Positions 55,589 to 64,000 of a stretch of 64,000 nt of DNA are shown here, in pieces. Each line of letters opens with the position of its first letter. Within the stretch, counting starts at the first letter, position 1. Made by a program: the position numbers and the translations under genes. The stretch is from Prevotella sp. (lineage in GTDB: Bacteria > Bacteroidota > Bacteroidia > Bacteroidales > Bacteroidaceae), in assembly GCA_017619375.1 (NCBI GenBank), contig JAFZSL010000038.1, positions 62,001 through 126,000 on the forward strand, written 5' to 3'. Under the pieces are notes generated by a model. That model searched no databases. It saw only the letters and a program-made list of their open reading frames with translations, and was not told the DNA's origin.

Positions 55589-55619
55589 CAAAGTTAACAC
55601 AAATCGGTTTCAAATCAAA
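55589..55619 (-). promoter_or_regulatory. Promoter of the DUF4886 gene, touching the start codon
   Basis: Minus-strand TTTG (55616-55619), 19 nt, TAACTTTG (55589-55596). ATG at 55583 follows after 5 nt, implying a leaderless or nearly leaderless transcript. Confidence 0.7.
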
Positions 55620-55703
55620 ATAAAATGGAATGTTATTGAAGATTATCCATCTCACCGCATAAGCAACCCACCCTTTGCCGTGCCATTGTTTTTGGAGCAA
55701 TAA

Positions 55704-55735
55704 TTTGTGTATTTCCCATAGTTTTTGTACTTTTG
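55704..55735 (+). promoter_or_regulatory. Promoter of the polysaccharide locus
   Basis: TTTG (55704-55707), 20 nt, TACTTTTG (55728-55735). The transcript would begin near 55740 and could run through the tightly spaced genes to the right edge. Confidence 0.75.
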
Positions 55736-55909
55736 CATTCGCAAAAATACGAAATACTGCGGGAGGGTCATCCATTGTCCTCCTAAATGTGGCTTTTTCC
55801 GTATGATATGCAACAACCCTATTTCCACAATCATCCTTTTTGCCCCTGCAAAGAGGAGGGATTTTTGTATGCATACGGCAAAGGCCAACGGCTATCATTC
55901 TTGCAAGAA

Positions 55910-56719
55910 ATGACATTCAACACGGGTGAAACCCCTGAAGAATTGCGAGCGGCCTACAACCCCGAAGGTTCCGTCCTCAGAAAAGTCCAGGAGCGTCTTT
56001 TGGAGATGTTGCTCTATCTCGACGAAGTCTGCAAGACCATCGATGTTCCCTACAGGTTGGATGGCGGCAATATCCTGGGCGCCATTCGTCATCAAGGCTT
56101 CATCCCTTGGGACGACGACATGGATGTCGTGGTGGAGTACAAATACTACGACAAACTATGCAACTACTTGGCCACACACCCCCATCCGCAATTCGCCTTC
56201 CAAAGTCCTGAGACCGACAAGGGTTATTTCCGTTTTTGGAACACGCTTCGTGACACGAAAAGTGAATACATCCACAAGAAGAAGAACGCCTTGAACGATG
56301 CCTTCGAGTACCGTGGCCTTCAAGTGGACATTTTCTGCTATCATCCGAGGATGATACCATTCCTTCATCGCATAGCCTCGCTCTTTTACCAATACACGGT
56401 CATGAAGGGCATCAACCACTCCTTTGCTTTCGCCAAGTCCATGTTCTGGTTCCAACGGAGAATCATCAACCCCGTGTTCTATTTCATTTCCCGGCATTTT
56501 GGCAACAAAAACCTCTACATGCACAACTACGGGGTCACTTTCCCCTATAGGTACCCCAAAGAGGCATTGTTGCCACACAGTGAATTGGAATTTGAAGGCC
56601 ATGTCTTTCCCGGCCCAGCCGATCCTGCAGCTTTTTGCAGGATACAATATGGCCATTTCATGGACTTGCCTCCCAAAGACAAGAGGAAGCACCATGATGT
56701 AGACTACGTGTTTTATTGA
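55910..56719 (+). CDS. LicD family phosphotransferase
   Basis: About 269 aa from ATG 55910; an upstream ATG at 55787 would add 41 residues of low plausibility, although it lies within the predicted transcript. The LicD/nucleotidyltransferase signature GAIRHQGFIPWDDDMD is at 57-72, with the metal-binding Asp residues. LicD proteins move phosphocholine or a similar phospho-alcohol from a CDP carrier onto surface glycans. The donor here is unknown. It is the first gene of the locus. Confidence 0.88.
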   Translation: MTFNTGETPEELRAAYNPEGSVLRKVQERLLEMLLYLDEVCKTIDVPYRLDGGNILGAIRHQGFIPWDDDMDVVVEYKYYDKLCNYLATHPHPQFAFQSPETDKGYFRFWNTLRDTKSEYIHKKKNALNDAFEYRGLQVDIFCYHPRMIPFLHRIASLFYQYTVMKGINHSFAFAKSMFWFQRRIINPVFYFISRHFGNKNLYMHNYGVTFPYRYPKEALLPHSELEFEGHVFPGPADPAAFCRIQYGHFMDLPPKDKRKHHDVDYVFY

Positions 56720-56757
56720 GACCTTCCCGAAGCGTCCCTCCCCACCAGCCCTCATAT

Positions 56758-58203
56758 ATGTCCAAACTGAAGCGAAACCTGGTCTGGAACACCCTTCTGA
56801 CCATTTCAGGATATATCTTCCCCCTTCTGACCTTTCCCTATGTCACCAGGGTGCTTGGGGCTGAGAATTTCGGAATGGCCAATTTCGCACTCAGCGTGGT
56901 GGACTACGCCATTTTGTTCTCCATGTTGGGCATCACGGCCATCGGAGCGCGATACATCCCCCAATGCAACGAAGACAAGGAGAAGCGAGACGAGGTGTTC
57001 AGCCGTCTGGTCACCATCCACATCCTTTTGTCGGTGGCCATCCTTTTCATCTACACCGCTTGCGTCTTCCTCGTCCCTGAATTGGCAGGCCACAAGGTGC
57101 TGTATTTCGTTGGCGCCTCGAAAATCGTGGTGAACATATTCCTGGTGGAATGGTTGTTCCAAGGGATGCAGGATTTTCGTTACATCACGTTGCGCACGCT
57201 GGTCATCCGTACGCTGTATGTAGCCAGTGTTTTCATTTTCGTAAGGAAGAGTGAAGACTACGACAACTATTTCTACGTCACCATCGCCCAGGTGGCCTTG
57301 AACGCAGCCATCAATTGGAAATACGCCCGCAAATATGTGACGTTCAAGTTTTCCCTCAAAGGTGTCAAGGAGTATGTCTTTCCCGTTTTCTCCATGGGCA
57401 TCAACAGGATATTGTTGTCGTTTTATGTCACTTTCAATCCCATTTTCCTGGGTTTGCTGTGTGGCAACGAGGCAGTAGGCCATTTTTCAGTAGCCACCCG
57501 TCTTTATGGCATATTCCTGTCGTTTTTGGGTGCCTACAACGGGGTTTTCGTCCCACACCTCAACTCATTGTTGGGAAAGAACGACCTCCCGCAGTTTCGC
57601 AAGATGGTGGGTCTCTCTTTCGAAATAGTAAGTTTTGTAGCCATCCCCATCGTCATCCTGGGCACTTGCCTGGCCCCTGAAATCATCAGGTTGCTGGCAG
57701 GAGCAGGTTACGAGCGTGCCGTATTGCCCTTTCAAATCGTCCTATGGCAGGTGTTGTTCGTAGGACTGGCACAGATTTTGGAGAATCAGATACTGTTGTC
57801 CATGAAGAAATTCAAGGAGGTGTTGACTTGCACGGCCATTTGCACCACCCTGTCGGTATTGATCTTATTGTTTTTCACCCGCCGTTATGCAGAGGTTGCT
57901 TCAGCCTACGCCGTCGCCATCCCCCATTTCCTGGAAGCCTTCTTGTTGTATTATTACGCACAGAAAGCCATTCCCATGAACTTCCCGGTAAGGCGATACG
58001 TCATCACCACGTTGGCATGCCTTCCCATGGCAGGCATATGTATTGCCTCAAAGACTATCTGGACCGACTATCGCTTGATACTTGCCATCTGTCTCACCGC
58101 CTCCGTCATCTATTACCTGACAGTGATGTGTTTGGTGGTGAAAGACCAGTTTCTCATCAGCCAACTCAAGCGAATACCTATTCCAGGTATGAAATCAACA
58201 TAG
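56758..58203 (+). CDS. Polysaccharide flippase (Wzx-type, MOP/PST family)
   Basis: About 481 aa from ATG 56758 (MSKLKRNLVWNTLLTISGYIFPLLTFPYVTRVLG), the standard opening of the oligosaccharide flippases. About 14 hydrophobic segments are spread over the whole length. It moves undecaprenyl-linked repeat units across the inner membrane before polymerisation. It lies 38 bp after licD and is followed 11 bp later by an acetyltransferase. Confidence 0.93.
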   Translation: MSKLKRNLVWNTLLTISGYIFPLLTFPYVTRVLGAENFGMANFALSVVDYAILFSMLGITAIGARYIPQCNEDKEKRDEVFSRLVTIHILLSVAILFIYTACVFLVPELAGHKVLYFVGASKIVVNIFLVEWLFQGMQDFRYITLRTLVIRTLYVASVFIFVRKSEDYDNYFYVTIAQVALNAAINWKYARKYVTFKFSLKGVKEYVFPVFSMGINRILLSFYVTFNPIFLGLLCGNEAVGHFSVATRLYGIFLSFLGAYNGVFVPHLNSLLGKNDLPQFRKMVGLSFEIVSFVAIPIVILGTCLAPEIIRLLAGAGYERAVLPFQIVLWQVLFVGLAQILENQILLSMKKFKEVLTCTAICTTLSVLILLFFTRRYAEVASAYAVAIPHFLEAFLLYYYAQKAIPMNFPVRRYVITTLACLPMAGICIASKTIWTDYRLILAICLTASVIYYLTVMCLVVKDQFLISQLKRIPIPGMKST

Positions 58204-58214
58204 CCCATCCAAAG

Positions 58215-58865
58215 ATGAACAGACTTCTTTCAACACTCATATATCAAGCATATCGAGCATGGTTTGCCTTGTTGAGAAGGTGCAAGAAGCACTTCCACCA
58301 AAGGGTATCCATAGGATATTGCTATGCACATCAAGTCAAGTTCAACCCTGACAAGATACGTTTCATAGGTAAAACAGATTTGTTTTTCCATCCTGGCAGC
58401 AAGGTCACCCTTGGCGACGGATTCATATGTAGAAGTGGAAGGACAAGTGGTGCGATAGACCATCACGTGATGTCGGTGTTAGAAGTATTGCCTGGCGCGG
58501 AATTGTCCATCGGCGCTCATTCAGGCATATCCAACACGTGCATCCATTGTCATCAATCCATCACCATCGGCGAATATGTGAACATAGGTGCAGGCACCAT
58601 GATTTTCGACACCGATTTCCATAGCCTTGACTGGAAGGACCGCAAGGAAGGAACAGACATCATCCACCGCAAATGCAAGCCAGTGGTCATTAAAGACCAT
58701 GCTTTCATTGGTGCAAATTGTCTTATTTTGAAAGGTTCCAGCATAGGACTTCATTCTGTTGTCGGCGCAGGCAGCGTGGTATGTTGCGACATACCAGACA
58801 ATGAGATATGGGCGGGCAACCCCGCTGTTTTCATCAAAAAGACAGACAACACAAAACAGCTATAA
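58215..58865 (+). CDS. Hexapeptide-repeat (left-handed beta-helix) acyltransferase
   Basis: About 216 aa from ATG 58215. The ORF can be opened much further upstream inside the flippase gene, but that part is a shadow. After an N-terminal helical stretch the hexapeptide repeats run from about 80 (ELSIGAHSGISNTCIH, ITIGEYVNIGAGTMI) to 200, with the catalytic-type His in DTDFHSLDW and the closing VVGAGSVVCCDIPDNEIWAGNPAVFIKK. It probably O-acetylates a sugar of the polysaccharide. Twelve bp before the polymerase gene. Confidence 0.88.
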   Translation: MNRLLSTLIYQAYRAWFALLRRCKKHFHQRVSIGYCYAHQVKFNPDKIRFIGKTDLFFHPGSKVTLGDGFICRSGRTSGAIDHHVMSVLEVLPGAELSIGAHSGISNTCIHCHQSITIGEYVNIGAGTMIFDTDFHSLDWKDRKEGTDIIHRKCKPVVIKDHAFIGANCLILKGSSIGLHSVVGAGSVVCCDIPDNEIWAGNPAVFIKKTDNTKQL

Positions 58866-58877
58866 GCGACTCAACAC

Positions 58878-60245
58878 ATGATAGGATACATCCTTTTAGG
58901 CATCGCCATAATCACCTATATCATCGAACTGCGCAAAATCAGTTTGGTGATATTCTTCACGTTCATGTTGAATGGTTGGTGTGTATTGACAGATGACGTA
59001 TTAGGTTCAAAGAACTATGATTTGGCTTTGATCTATATCGTTGTCACTCTGGCTTTTTCGATTCTCTTTGAGAAGAGGTCACCACGCATACCTGACGGAA
59101 AGCTCCAATTCTGGTTCTTTCTCTTTTTCCTGTTCATGGTCTTGGATATTGTCTTTTCCCTCAAACACTACAAATTTACTGGATATCAAGTAGTCCAAGG
59201 TTGCAGGACCTCCTTCTTGTTCCTATCCTATTTCATCCTCAAGAATATCGACAAAAAAGACTTCATCTGGGTTCACAAATTATTTTTCTACATCACCCTG
59301 GTGACCTCTGTCATGTACATCCTCGAGGTGATGTTCGACTGGCACATCCTGCCCTACGACTATGAGCACGTGAAAATCGATGATTTCACGGGCATCAAGC
59401 GATACTACAATTCCCCGCCCCTCCTTTACTGGTATATCTTTGTCACCATCCTTGCCCCGAAGCAACTCAAATCCTATTTCACCTTTCCCGGCATCTTCAT
59501 CTTGGTCATCGCGTTGATAGCCACATTGGGACGCACACAGATAGCCATGACAGGCATCGTGTTAATGCTTGGTCTGATCATCCAACACAAAGCGAAGTCT
59601 CTATTTGTGGTGGCGTTTGTCACCTTGGTGCTTTACGCCCCCTTCGCAGGAATCATCGGCTTGCGTTTTGCGGGCAAATATGAGAAATCAACGGGAAGTG
59701 AGATCAAATCCATCTTCTCCGGCGGTATCCAGGAAACGGCGTATTTCGGCGACACGAAAGACGTGGGAACTTTGACATATCGATTGGCATGGATTTACGA
59801 GCGTGCTACATATCTGGCAAACCAGCCCCTCTCAGAGAACCTGATGGGTCTGGGATTGATTAGCGACAGCCAGACCATCACGGTGCACCAAAGGTATAAC
59901 TTCCTTTTAGGCCTACCCGACCAAGACGGTGATACCACACAGATGACCACGCCCGACATTTCCTATGGAAACCTGTTTTCCAAATATGGTTATTTAGGCA
60001 GTGCAATCTATTTGTGCATCTGGCTCCACCTGTTGTTCTTCTTCATCCGCCATAAGCGAGACAACGAATATTCATTCCTTGGGCTATTGATTGTCCTTGA
60101 AATGTTATTATTGTCCTTCTCCGGCACCTCGACCTCAGACCAAGGCAACCTTGTCTATCCATTCATGGTGTATCTGCTTGCCCATTACAAGAACAAAGAG
60201 AATTCCAAGAAACTTTCCACCGCAGCCCATCCTAAAAGCGTATGA
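58878..60245 (+). CDS. O-antigen/capsule polymerase (Wzy-like)
   Basis: 455 aa with about 11 hydrophobic segments and one large soluble loop (about 255-350, RFAGKYEKSTGSEIKS to GDTTQMTTPDISYGN) between late membrane helices, the typical O-antigen ligase/polymerase layout. Sequence conservation in this family is low, so the call rests on topology and position. Its stop overlaps the next start by 4 bp (ATGA). Confidence 0.8.
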   Translation: MIGYILLGIAIITYIIELRKISLVIFFTFMLNGWCVLTDDVLGSKNYDLALIYIVVTLAFSILFEKRSPRIPDGKLQFWFFLFFLFMVLDIVFSLKHYKFTGYQVVQGCRTSFLFLSYFILKNIDKKDFIWVHKLFFYITLVTSVMYILEVMFDWHILPYDYEHVKIDDFTGIKRYYNSPPLLYWYIFVTILAPKQLKSYFTFPGIFILVIALIATLGRTQIAMTGIVLMLGLIIQHKAKSLFVVAFVTLVLYAPFAGIIGLRFAGKYEKSTGSEIKSIFSGGIQETAYFGDTKDVGTLTYRLAWIYERATYLANQPLSENLMGLGLISDSQTITVHQRYNFLLGLPDQDGDTTQMTTPDISYGNLFSKYGYLGSAIYLCIWLHLLFFFIRHKRDNEYSFLGLLIVLEMLLLSFSGTSTSDQGNLVYPFMVYLLAHYKNKENSKKLSTAAHPKSV

Positions 60246-61273
60246 AAATCATCCACATCGAGTCAGGGTTGGGCAATCAGATGCTTAGTTTCTGTGAATA
60301 CCTGGCCATCAAATCAGTCAACCCTAATGACGATTGCTTCATAGAAACCATCGTGTACGACATCCCCGAATGCAACGAGGTCATCTGCCAATGGAACGGT
60401 TATGAATTGGACAAGATTTTCCGTCTTGAGGCACCCGACATCAAGTCTGCATTCACCCCCACCCAATGGGAATCGCTGATGTCATTCATCCGTGAATCCC
60501 GTTTTTGGGAAAAGAACTGGAACTACCCGGTACACTTCACCCAAGCATTCGGCAAGGTGGGACTTGAGGTGAAGAACATGCGCGGGGACTTCGAGGCCCC
60601 TGGCGCTCCCTACATGACCCCATTGAGCAAACCCGGATATAAGAAGACCTTCCTATTCCAATACCTGAATTATATCCGCAGGAAATACATCAAACGCCCC
60701 TCCACCCCAGCCTCGCCCGAACTCTTCATTCACACTGACGACAATGTCTTCACAGGCCAGCAATTGACATTCAAGAACAAGGGCACCGGCATTGAAAGAA
60801 TAGACAAGGAGATAAGAGAGAGTTTCACATTTCCCGCCCTAACCTCGAAAGCGGACATGTCACTCGCTGAAGAAGTGCAATCTTGCCAATCCATCGCCAT
60901 CCATGCCCGCCGGGGCGACATGCTCAGCTACAATTTCGACTGCTATCATGGAGGCTATTTCAAACGAGCCGTGAAATATCTGAAGGAATCGATTGCCTCC
61001 CCCCGGTTTTACATTTTCTGCGACCCAGGAAGCGTGGAATGGGCGAAGCACAACAGCAAGGTGTTTGGCTTGGACTTCAGGAAAGACCATATCACCTTTG
61101 TCGATTGGAACAAAGGCGAGACCAGTTGGCGCGACATGCAATTGATGTCACTTTGCAAGCACCAAGTCATCACCCGCAGTTCGTTTGGCTGGTGGGGTGC
61201 CTACTTGAACTCGTACAAGGACAAGATAACCTGCTCGCCCGACGACATCACCAACACCACCCATCATTTCTGA
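60242..61273 (+). CDS. Glycosyltransferase family 11 (alpha-1,2-fucosyltransferase-like)
   Basis: 343 aa. GLGNQM at 9-14, AIHARRGD near 221-227 (the HxRRGD GDP-fucose site), and SSFGWWGAYL near 313 are the three family motifs. It would add fucose or a related deoxyhexose in alpha-1,2 (or possibly alpha-1,3) linkage to the repeat unit. It overlaps the polymerase by 4 bp and is followed 7 bp later by a GT32 gene. Confidence 0.92.
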   Translation: MKIIHIESGLGNQMLSFCEYLAIKSVNPNDDCFIETIVYDIPECNEVICQWNGYELDKIFRLEAPDIKSAFTPTQWESLMSFIRESRFWEKNWNYPVHFTQAFGKVGLEVKNMRGDFEAPGAPYMTPLSKPGYKKTFLFQYLNYIRRKYIKRPSTPASPELFIHTDDNVFTGQQLTFKNKGTGIERIDKEIRESFTFPALTSKADMSLAEEVQSCQSIAIHARRGDMLSYNFDCYHGGYFKRAVKYLKESIASPRFYIFCDPGSVEWAKHNSKVFGLDFRKDHITFVDWNKGETSWRDMQLMSLCKHQVITRSSFGWWGAYLNSYKDKITCSPDDITNTTHHF

Positions 61274-61280
61274 AAACAAC

Positions 61281-62045
61281 ATGATACCCAAGGTCATCCA
61301 TTATTGTTGGTTCGGACACGGAGAACTTCCAGAGTTGGCTGTGAAATGCATCAATTCGTGGAAGGAATACCTTCCCGACTACGAAATCAAGCGATGGGAT
61401 GAAAGCAACTTCGACGTGAACATGATTCCCTATACGGCGGAAGCCTACGCTTTAAGGAAATATGCTTTCGTGAGCGACTATGCCCGTTTCTGGATTCTCT
61501 ATCGCGAAGGAGGTTTGTATTTCGACACCGACGTGGAAGTGATCAAACCGCTTGACGACATTGTCGAGAAGGGTCCATTCCTTGGATGTGAGCAACCAGC
61601 GAATCCCGAAATGTCACCCGACTCCTCAGGCAAAGGTTTGTGGTGCGCCCCAGGATTGGGAATGGGCGCCACCCCCGGCCTCTCCTTTTACAAGGAAATG
61701 ATGGACATTTACAAGGATTTGAAGTTTGAGAACAACGAGGGTGGCAAGAAGATCATGACGATAGTGAATTACACCACCAACTATCTGTGTGAGCGCGGCA
61801 TGCTCAATTCACCATCCGTCCAAGAAATCGACGGCATCTTCATCTACCCCCACGACTATTTCTGCCCCATCCACCCGGTGACGAAACGGATGCACATCAC
61901 GGAGAACACCCGCACCATCCATCATTATGCCGCATCGTGGATGGAACTTGGCACGAAAGACAAGGTGAAAAAGGCCATTCGTTCGTTGCTGCCCGAATTT
62001 GCGCTCTTGTGGTTCAACAAGTTGAAGAAAAGGAGAAAAAGATAA
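61281..62045 (+). CDS. Glycosyltransferase family 32 (DxD sugar-binding region)
   Basis: 254 aa. MIPKVIHYCWFG start, the SDYARFWILYREGGLYFDTDVEV block with the metal-binding DTD at 82-84, and a late HHYAASW. These are the marks of GT32 capsular transferases that use UDP- or GDP-sugars. The C-terminus is very basic (KKAIRSLL, KLKKRRKR), suggesting inner-membrane attachment. Confidence 0.93.
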   Translation: MIPKVIHYCWFGHGELPELAVKCINSWKEYLPDYEIKRWDESNFDVNMIPYTAEAYALRKYAFVSDYARFWILYREGGLYFDTDVEVIKPLDDIVEKGPFLGCEQPANPEMSPDSSGKGLWCAPGLGMGATPGLSFYKEMMDIYKDLKFENNEGGKKIMTIVNYTTNYLCERGMLNSPSVQEIDGIFIYPHDYFCPIHPVTKRMHITENTRTIHHYAASWMELGTKDKVKKAIRSLLPEFALLWFNKLKKRRKR

Positions 62046-62124
62046 AACGACACGTAAATTGTTGGTGCATCAGGATGCGGGAAGTCCTGTAAAAGATTAA
62101 CAAATCAAACAAGTGAAAGTCATT

Positions 62125-63597
62125 ATGATGCTGAGAATACGCATGATGAGAATAATTGTACTTGTTTCCTTTTTCATTTTAGGAACAGGTGTTGCCCTGG
62201 CCGACGATGAGTATGTTTACAAAGAAGTGATTGCTCCAGATGAAGCCTATTCAGTAGGAGTTGGCGCGCCTCTTATAGCCTCAAAGCCATGCAACCGTGC
62301 CGAAATGCTTTATAAAATAGAATATTTGAATTCCAATAGCGGGGATTTGGTCACACAACTGTCTTTTAAAGGTTACAATCCAGGCGAGGCCTTCACACGG
62401 CATTTTGTCGTGTGGATGTCGAATACAGAAAGTCGTAGAATTGAAGACACCTACTCGGAATCATTGACCAAGGTTTTTGAAGGCGATTGCACCATTGCTT
62501 CAGGTGGCAGTGAAGACGAGCGCATCCCCCTGTTGACCATTCCTTTGGAACACCCTTTGGTATATGAAGGCTCTTCGATACGAGTCATCATAGAAAGCAC
62601 AGGAGCCCCCGTACCCCAGGAAGTTTGTTTTGAACGATATCAATACCGATGGTATTGTTGCCATTCCACAGCAGAAAACACCGGCGACGAATGGAGCGAG
62701 CCAGAATACGACTATTTTCCCATCACCACGCTTACTGTAGCCACCCCTGTCGTCAATATGACGGGTAAAGTATGCAACCAAGACAGCATCCCCATCCCTG
62801 GTGCCACAATTCAGATGAAGAGTACGGATTGGCCGACACCACTCGTTTTTTCTGGTGAGACCGATGCCAACGGAAACTATTCCATCAGAATCGAGGAGGG
62901 GAACAAGGCTTATATGGCAACGGTGTCGGCCCCTGGCTGCGCCACATATACAGAGACCTACAAGGGTGACGTTGCAAAAGATGTATCGATACGGAATTTC
63001 ACACTCTATGACGCCGTGGAATACAAAACCGGACGCCGTGCCACAATCATAATGCCAGTCGCTCCGGACGCTTCGTTGGGGAAATACTACAAGATGGACA
63101 GGACGGAAGAGCAACAACTCATCTTTGAGCGGGAGCCGTCACCTCAGGCCAACGTCCCATACGTCATCTTCCCTGACAAGGACTTCACCATTGACCTGAA
63201 ACTATTGAATCTGACCTTGGAGGCGGGAAAAACATCCATAGACGGAGTCGACTTTGTGGGCTCTTACATCAGTTATGATTTCCCGACAACCGATAACCAG
63301 GAACTGTTCTTCTTTGATGAAACACCCGACTGCGGATTTGAATTTTACTACAGTGATTTTTGGAATATCTGGATTTTCTATGGTGGCCGGATTGGAGCAC
63401 TCAAGGCTTGTATCATCCAGGATGGATGGTATGGCAATGAGGTGATATTCCACGATGGCACCGATGGCATCACGACACCAGGAAATGATTCAACAGCAGA
63501 TACTGTCGTTTATGACCTGCAAGGTCGGCCTGTCTCATCCCAGCATTTACGTCGTGGCATCTATATTGTTGACGGAAAGAAAAAGATAATAAGATAG
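62125..63597 (+). CDS. Secreted protein with carboxypeptidase-regulatory-like domain, inside the polysaccharide locus
   Basis: About 490 aa. ATG 62125 was chosen; GTG 62113, ATG 62143 and ATG 62146 are also in frame. The signal peptide ends GVALAD. Residues about 20-210 form a beta-rich domain of unknown kind. A regulatory-like Ig fold (about 213-290) carries MTGKVCNQDSIPIPGATIQMKS and TDANGNYSI. The rest is beta-rich, and the end (VVYDLQGRPVSSQHLRRGIYIVDGKKKIIR) is a sorting-type tail like those of the four large proteins at 500-16601. Such a cargo protein is unexpected between glycosyltransferase and acetyltransferase genes. Function unknown. Confidence 0.78.
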   Translation: MMLRIRMMRIIVLVSFFILGTGVALADDEYVYKEVIAPDEAYSVGVGAPLIASKPCNRAEMLYKIEYLNSNSGDLVTQLSFKGYNPGEAFTRHFVVWMSNTESRRIEDTYSESLTKVFEGDCTIASGGSEDERIPLLTIPLEHPLVYEGSSIRVIIESTGAPVPQEVCFERYQYRWYCCHSTAENTGDEWSEPEYDYFPITTLTVATPVVNMTGKVCNQDSIPIPGATIQMKSTDWPTPLVFSGETDANGNYSIRIEEGNKAYMATVSAPGCATYTETYKGDVAKDVSIRNFTLYDAVEYKTGRRATIIMPVAPDASLGKYYKMDRTEEQQLIFEREPSPQANVPYVIFPDKDFTIDLKLLNLTLEAGKTSIDGVDFVGSYISYDFPTTDNQELFFFDETPDCGFEFYYSDFWNIWIFYGGRIGALKACIIQDGWYGNEVIFHDGTDGITTPGNDSTADTVVYDLQGRPVSSQHLRRGIYIVDGKKKIIR

Positions 63598-63680
63598 ACA
63601 TGGCAATCCGGAATGGCAAAGCAATACCATTTCCGTAGATGGACAGTAAACAATATTATCAAACTACCGACCTCGTGAAC

Positions 63681-64000
63681 ATGATTAAGACGAAATCAGA
63701 CTTGCAGGAATGGCTGGCTCATGACCTTGCCCGCTATGGTGATGAAAAGCCAACCATTGCCGACAGGATTCTCCACAATGAGAAATGGTATCTTTGGCAA
63801 TATGTCAAGGCCTTGCGCCACGTGGAGTACCATATGAACAAAGGCCGGCGTGGCCTGTTGTTTTATTGGTGGTGGTATCGCTACAAGCACCTGGGCGCAC
63901 ACACCCGCTGCAAGGTGAGCCCCAACACCACAGGGCCTGGTCTGGTAATTTTCCATATCGGCGATTACACGGGAGTCAAGCCTTCCGCCCGTATTGGCAA
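63681..64000 (+). CDS. Serine acetyltransferase-like protein, truncated by the window edge
   Basis: The reading frame from ATG 63681 (MIKTKSDLQEWLAHDLARYG) is open to the right edge, about 106 codons; ATG 63639 would add 14 residues. The helical N-terminal part with ILHNEKWYLWQYVKALRHVEYHMN and the run into the first hexapeptide turns (GLVIFHIGDYTGVKPSARIG) match CysE-like acetyltransferases found in capsule loci. It probably acetylates a sugar rather than serine. Partial at its 3-prime end. Confidence 0.82.
   Translation, partial: MIKTKSDLQEWLAHDLARYGDEKPTIADRILHNEKWYLWQYVKALRHVEYHMNKGRRGLLFYWWWYRYKHLGAHTRCKVSPNTTGPGLVIFHIGDYTGVKPSARIG

Larger units (their letters stand above)
55584..55909. 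other. Divergent intergenic region at the left border of the polysaccharide locus
   Basis: About 325 bp with two complete, outward-facing promoters (55589-55619 minus and 55704-55735 plus). The plus-strand leader of about 170 nt contains GGGAGG and CCTCC arms about 15 nt apart (from 55761) that could form a small hairpin. No antitermination-type gene precedes the locus. Confidence 0.6.

Noticed and set aside
57744-58214. Upstream extension of the hexapeptide acyltransferase ORF
   Set aside because: It overlaps the flippase in another frame; conserved acyltransferase features only start after 58215.
1-64000. CRISPR arrays, tRNA, rRNA, transposases or phage genes
   Set aside because: No regularly spaced repeats of CRISPR length, no cloverleaf or rRNA-like stretch and no transposase, integrase or phage motif were found on reading the window.

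Overview
The window looks like a chromosomal piece of a Bacteroidales genome, most likely Prevotellaceae. Reasons: paired SusC/SusD genes, a short Bacteroidetes-type primary sigma factor (290 aa), DUF5686 and LolA-like envelope proteins, many Sec-exported proteins that end in a sorting-type tail, and promoters of the Bacteroidetes type (TTTG, 19-20 nt, TAnnTTTG) in front of about nine genes. No ribosomal RNA, tRNA, CRISPR array, transposase or phage gene was seen. Genus-level assignment is inference.

Layout. (1) 1-500 is non-coding, with an outgoing leftward promoter, tandem repeats and hairpins. (2) 500-16601 holds four very large secreted proteins: a CotH/lamin-tail/Big_2 protein and a GH128-like protein on the minus strand, then divergently a GH-A-type glycosidase with RICIN, FnIII and LamG modules, and a 1199-aa protein with three copies of a module that also occurs twice in the CotH protein. 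All four end in a sorting-type C-terminus. (3) 17007-33865 is one seven-gene operon: FAS1 lipoprotein, SusC, SusD, FAS1 lipoprotein, FAS1 lipoprotein, SusC, SusD. (4) 34244-37794 encodes a TolB-like lipoprotein with a CxxCH motif and a polytopic membrane protein (DUF6057-like). (5) 38599-52922 is a housekeeping and envelope stretch: rpoD, DUF5686 barrel, Fur family regulator, LolA-like protein, FMN-binding protein, TraB/GumN protein, histidine phosphatase, small lipoprotein, DUF3298 protein, DegT aminotransferase, outer-membrane barrel, serine protease with a helical insertion, glmS. (6) 53009-55583 holds rfbC, a GDPD lipoprotein and a DUF4886 SGNH-like lipoprotein. (7) 55910 to the right edge is a surface polysaccharide locus: LicD, flippase, hexapeptide acetyltransferase, polymerase, GT11, GT32, an embedded secreted protein, and a truncated serine-acetyltransferase-like gene.

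How the parts fit: regions 2 and 3 read as cell-surface glycan or protein capture and degradation. The glycosidases and binding proteins are exported, and the SusCD pairs import the product. Region 7, together with rfbC, glmS and the DegT enzyme, builds surface polysaccharide. Three genes (39566, 48817 minus, 55583 minus) have a good promoter whose predicted start point falls on or just before the start codon, so their mRNAs may be leaderless.

Limits: all family names come from motif reading, with no database search. Domain borders are approximate, and many starts were moved inward to the Met that begins a signal peptide or conserved domain.
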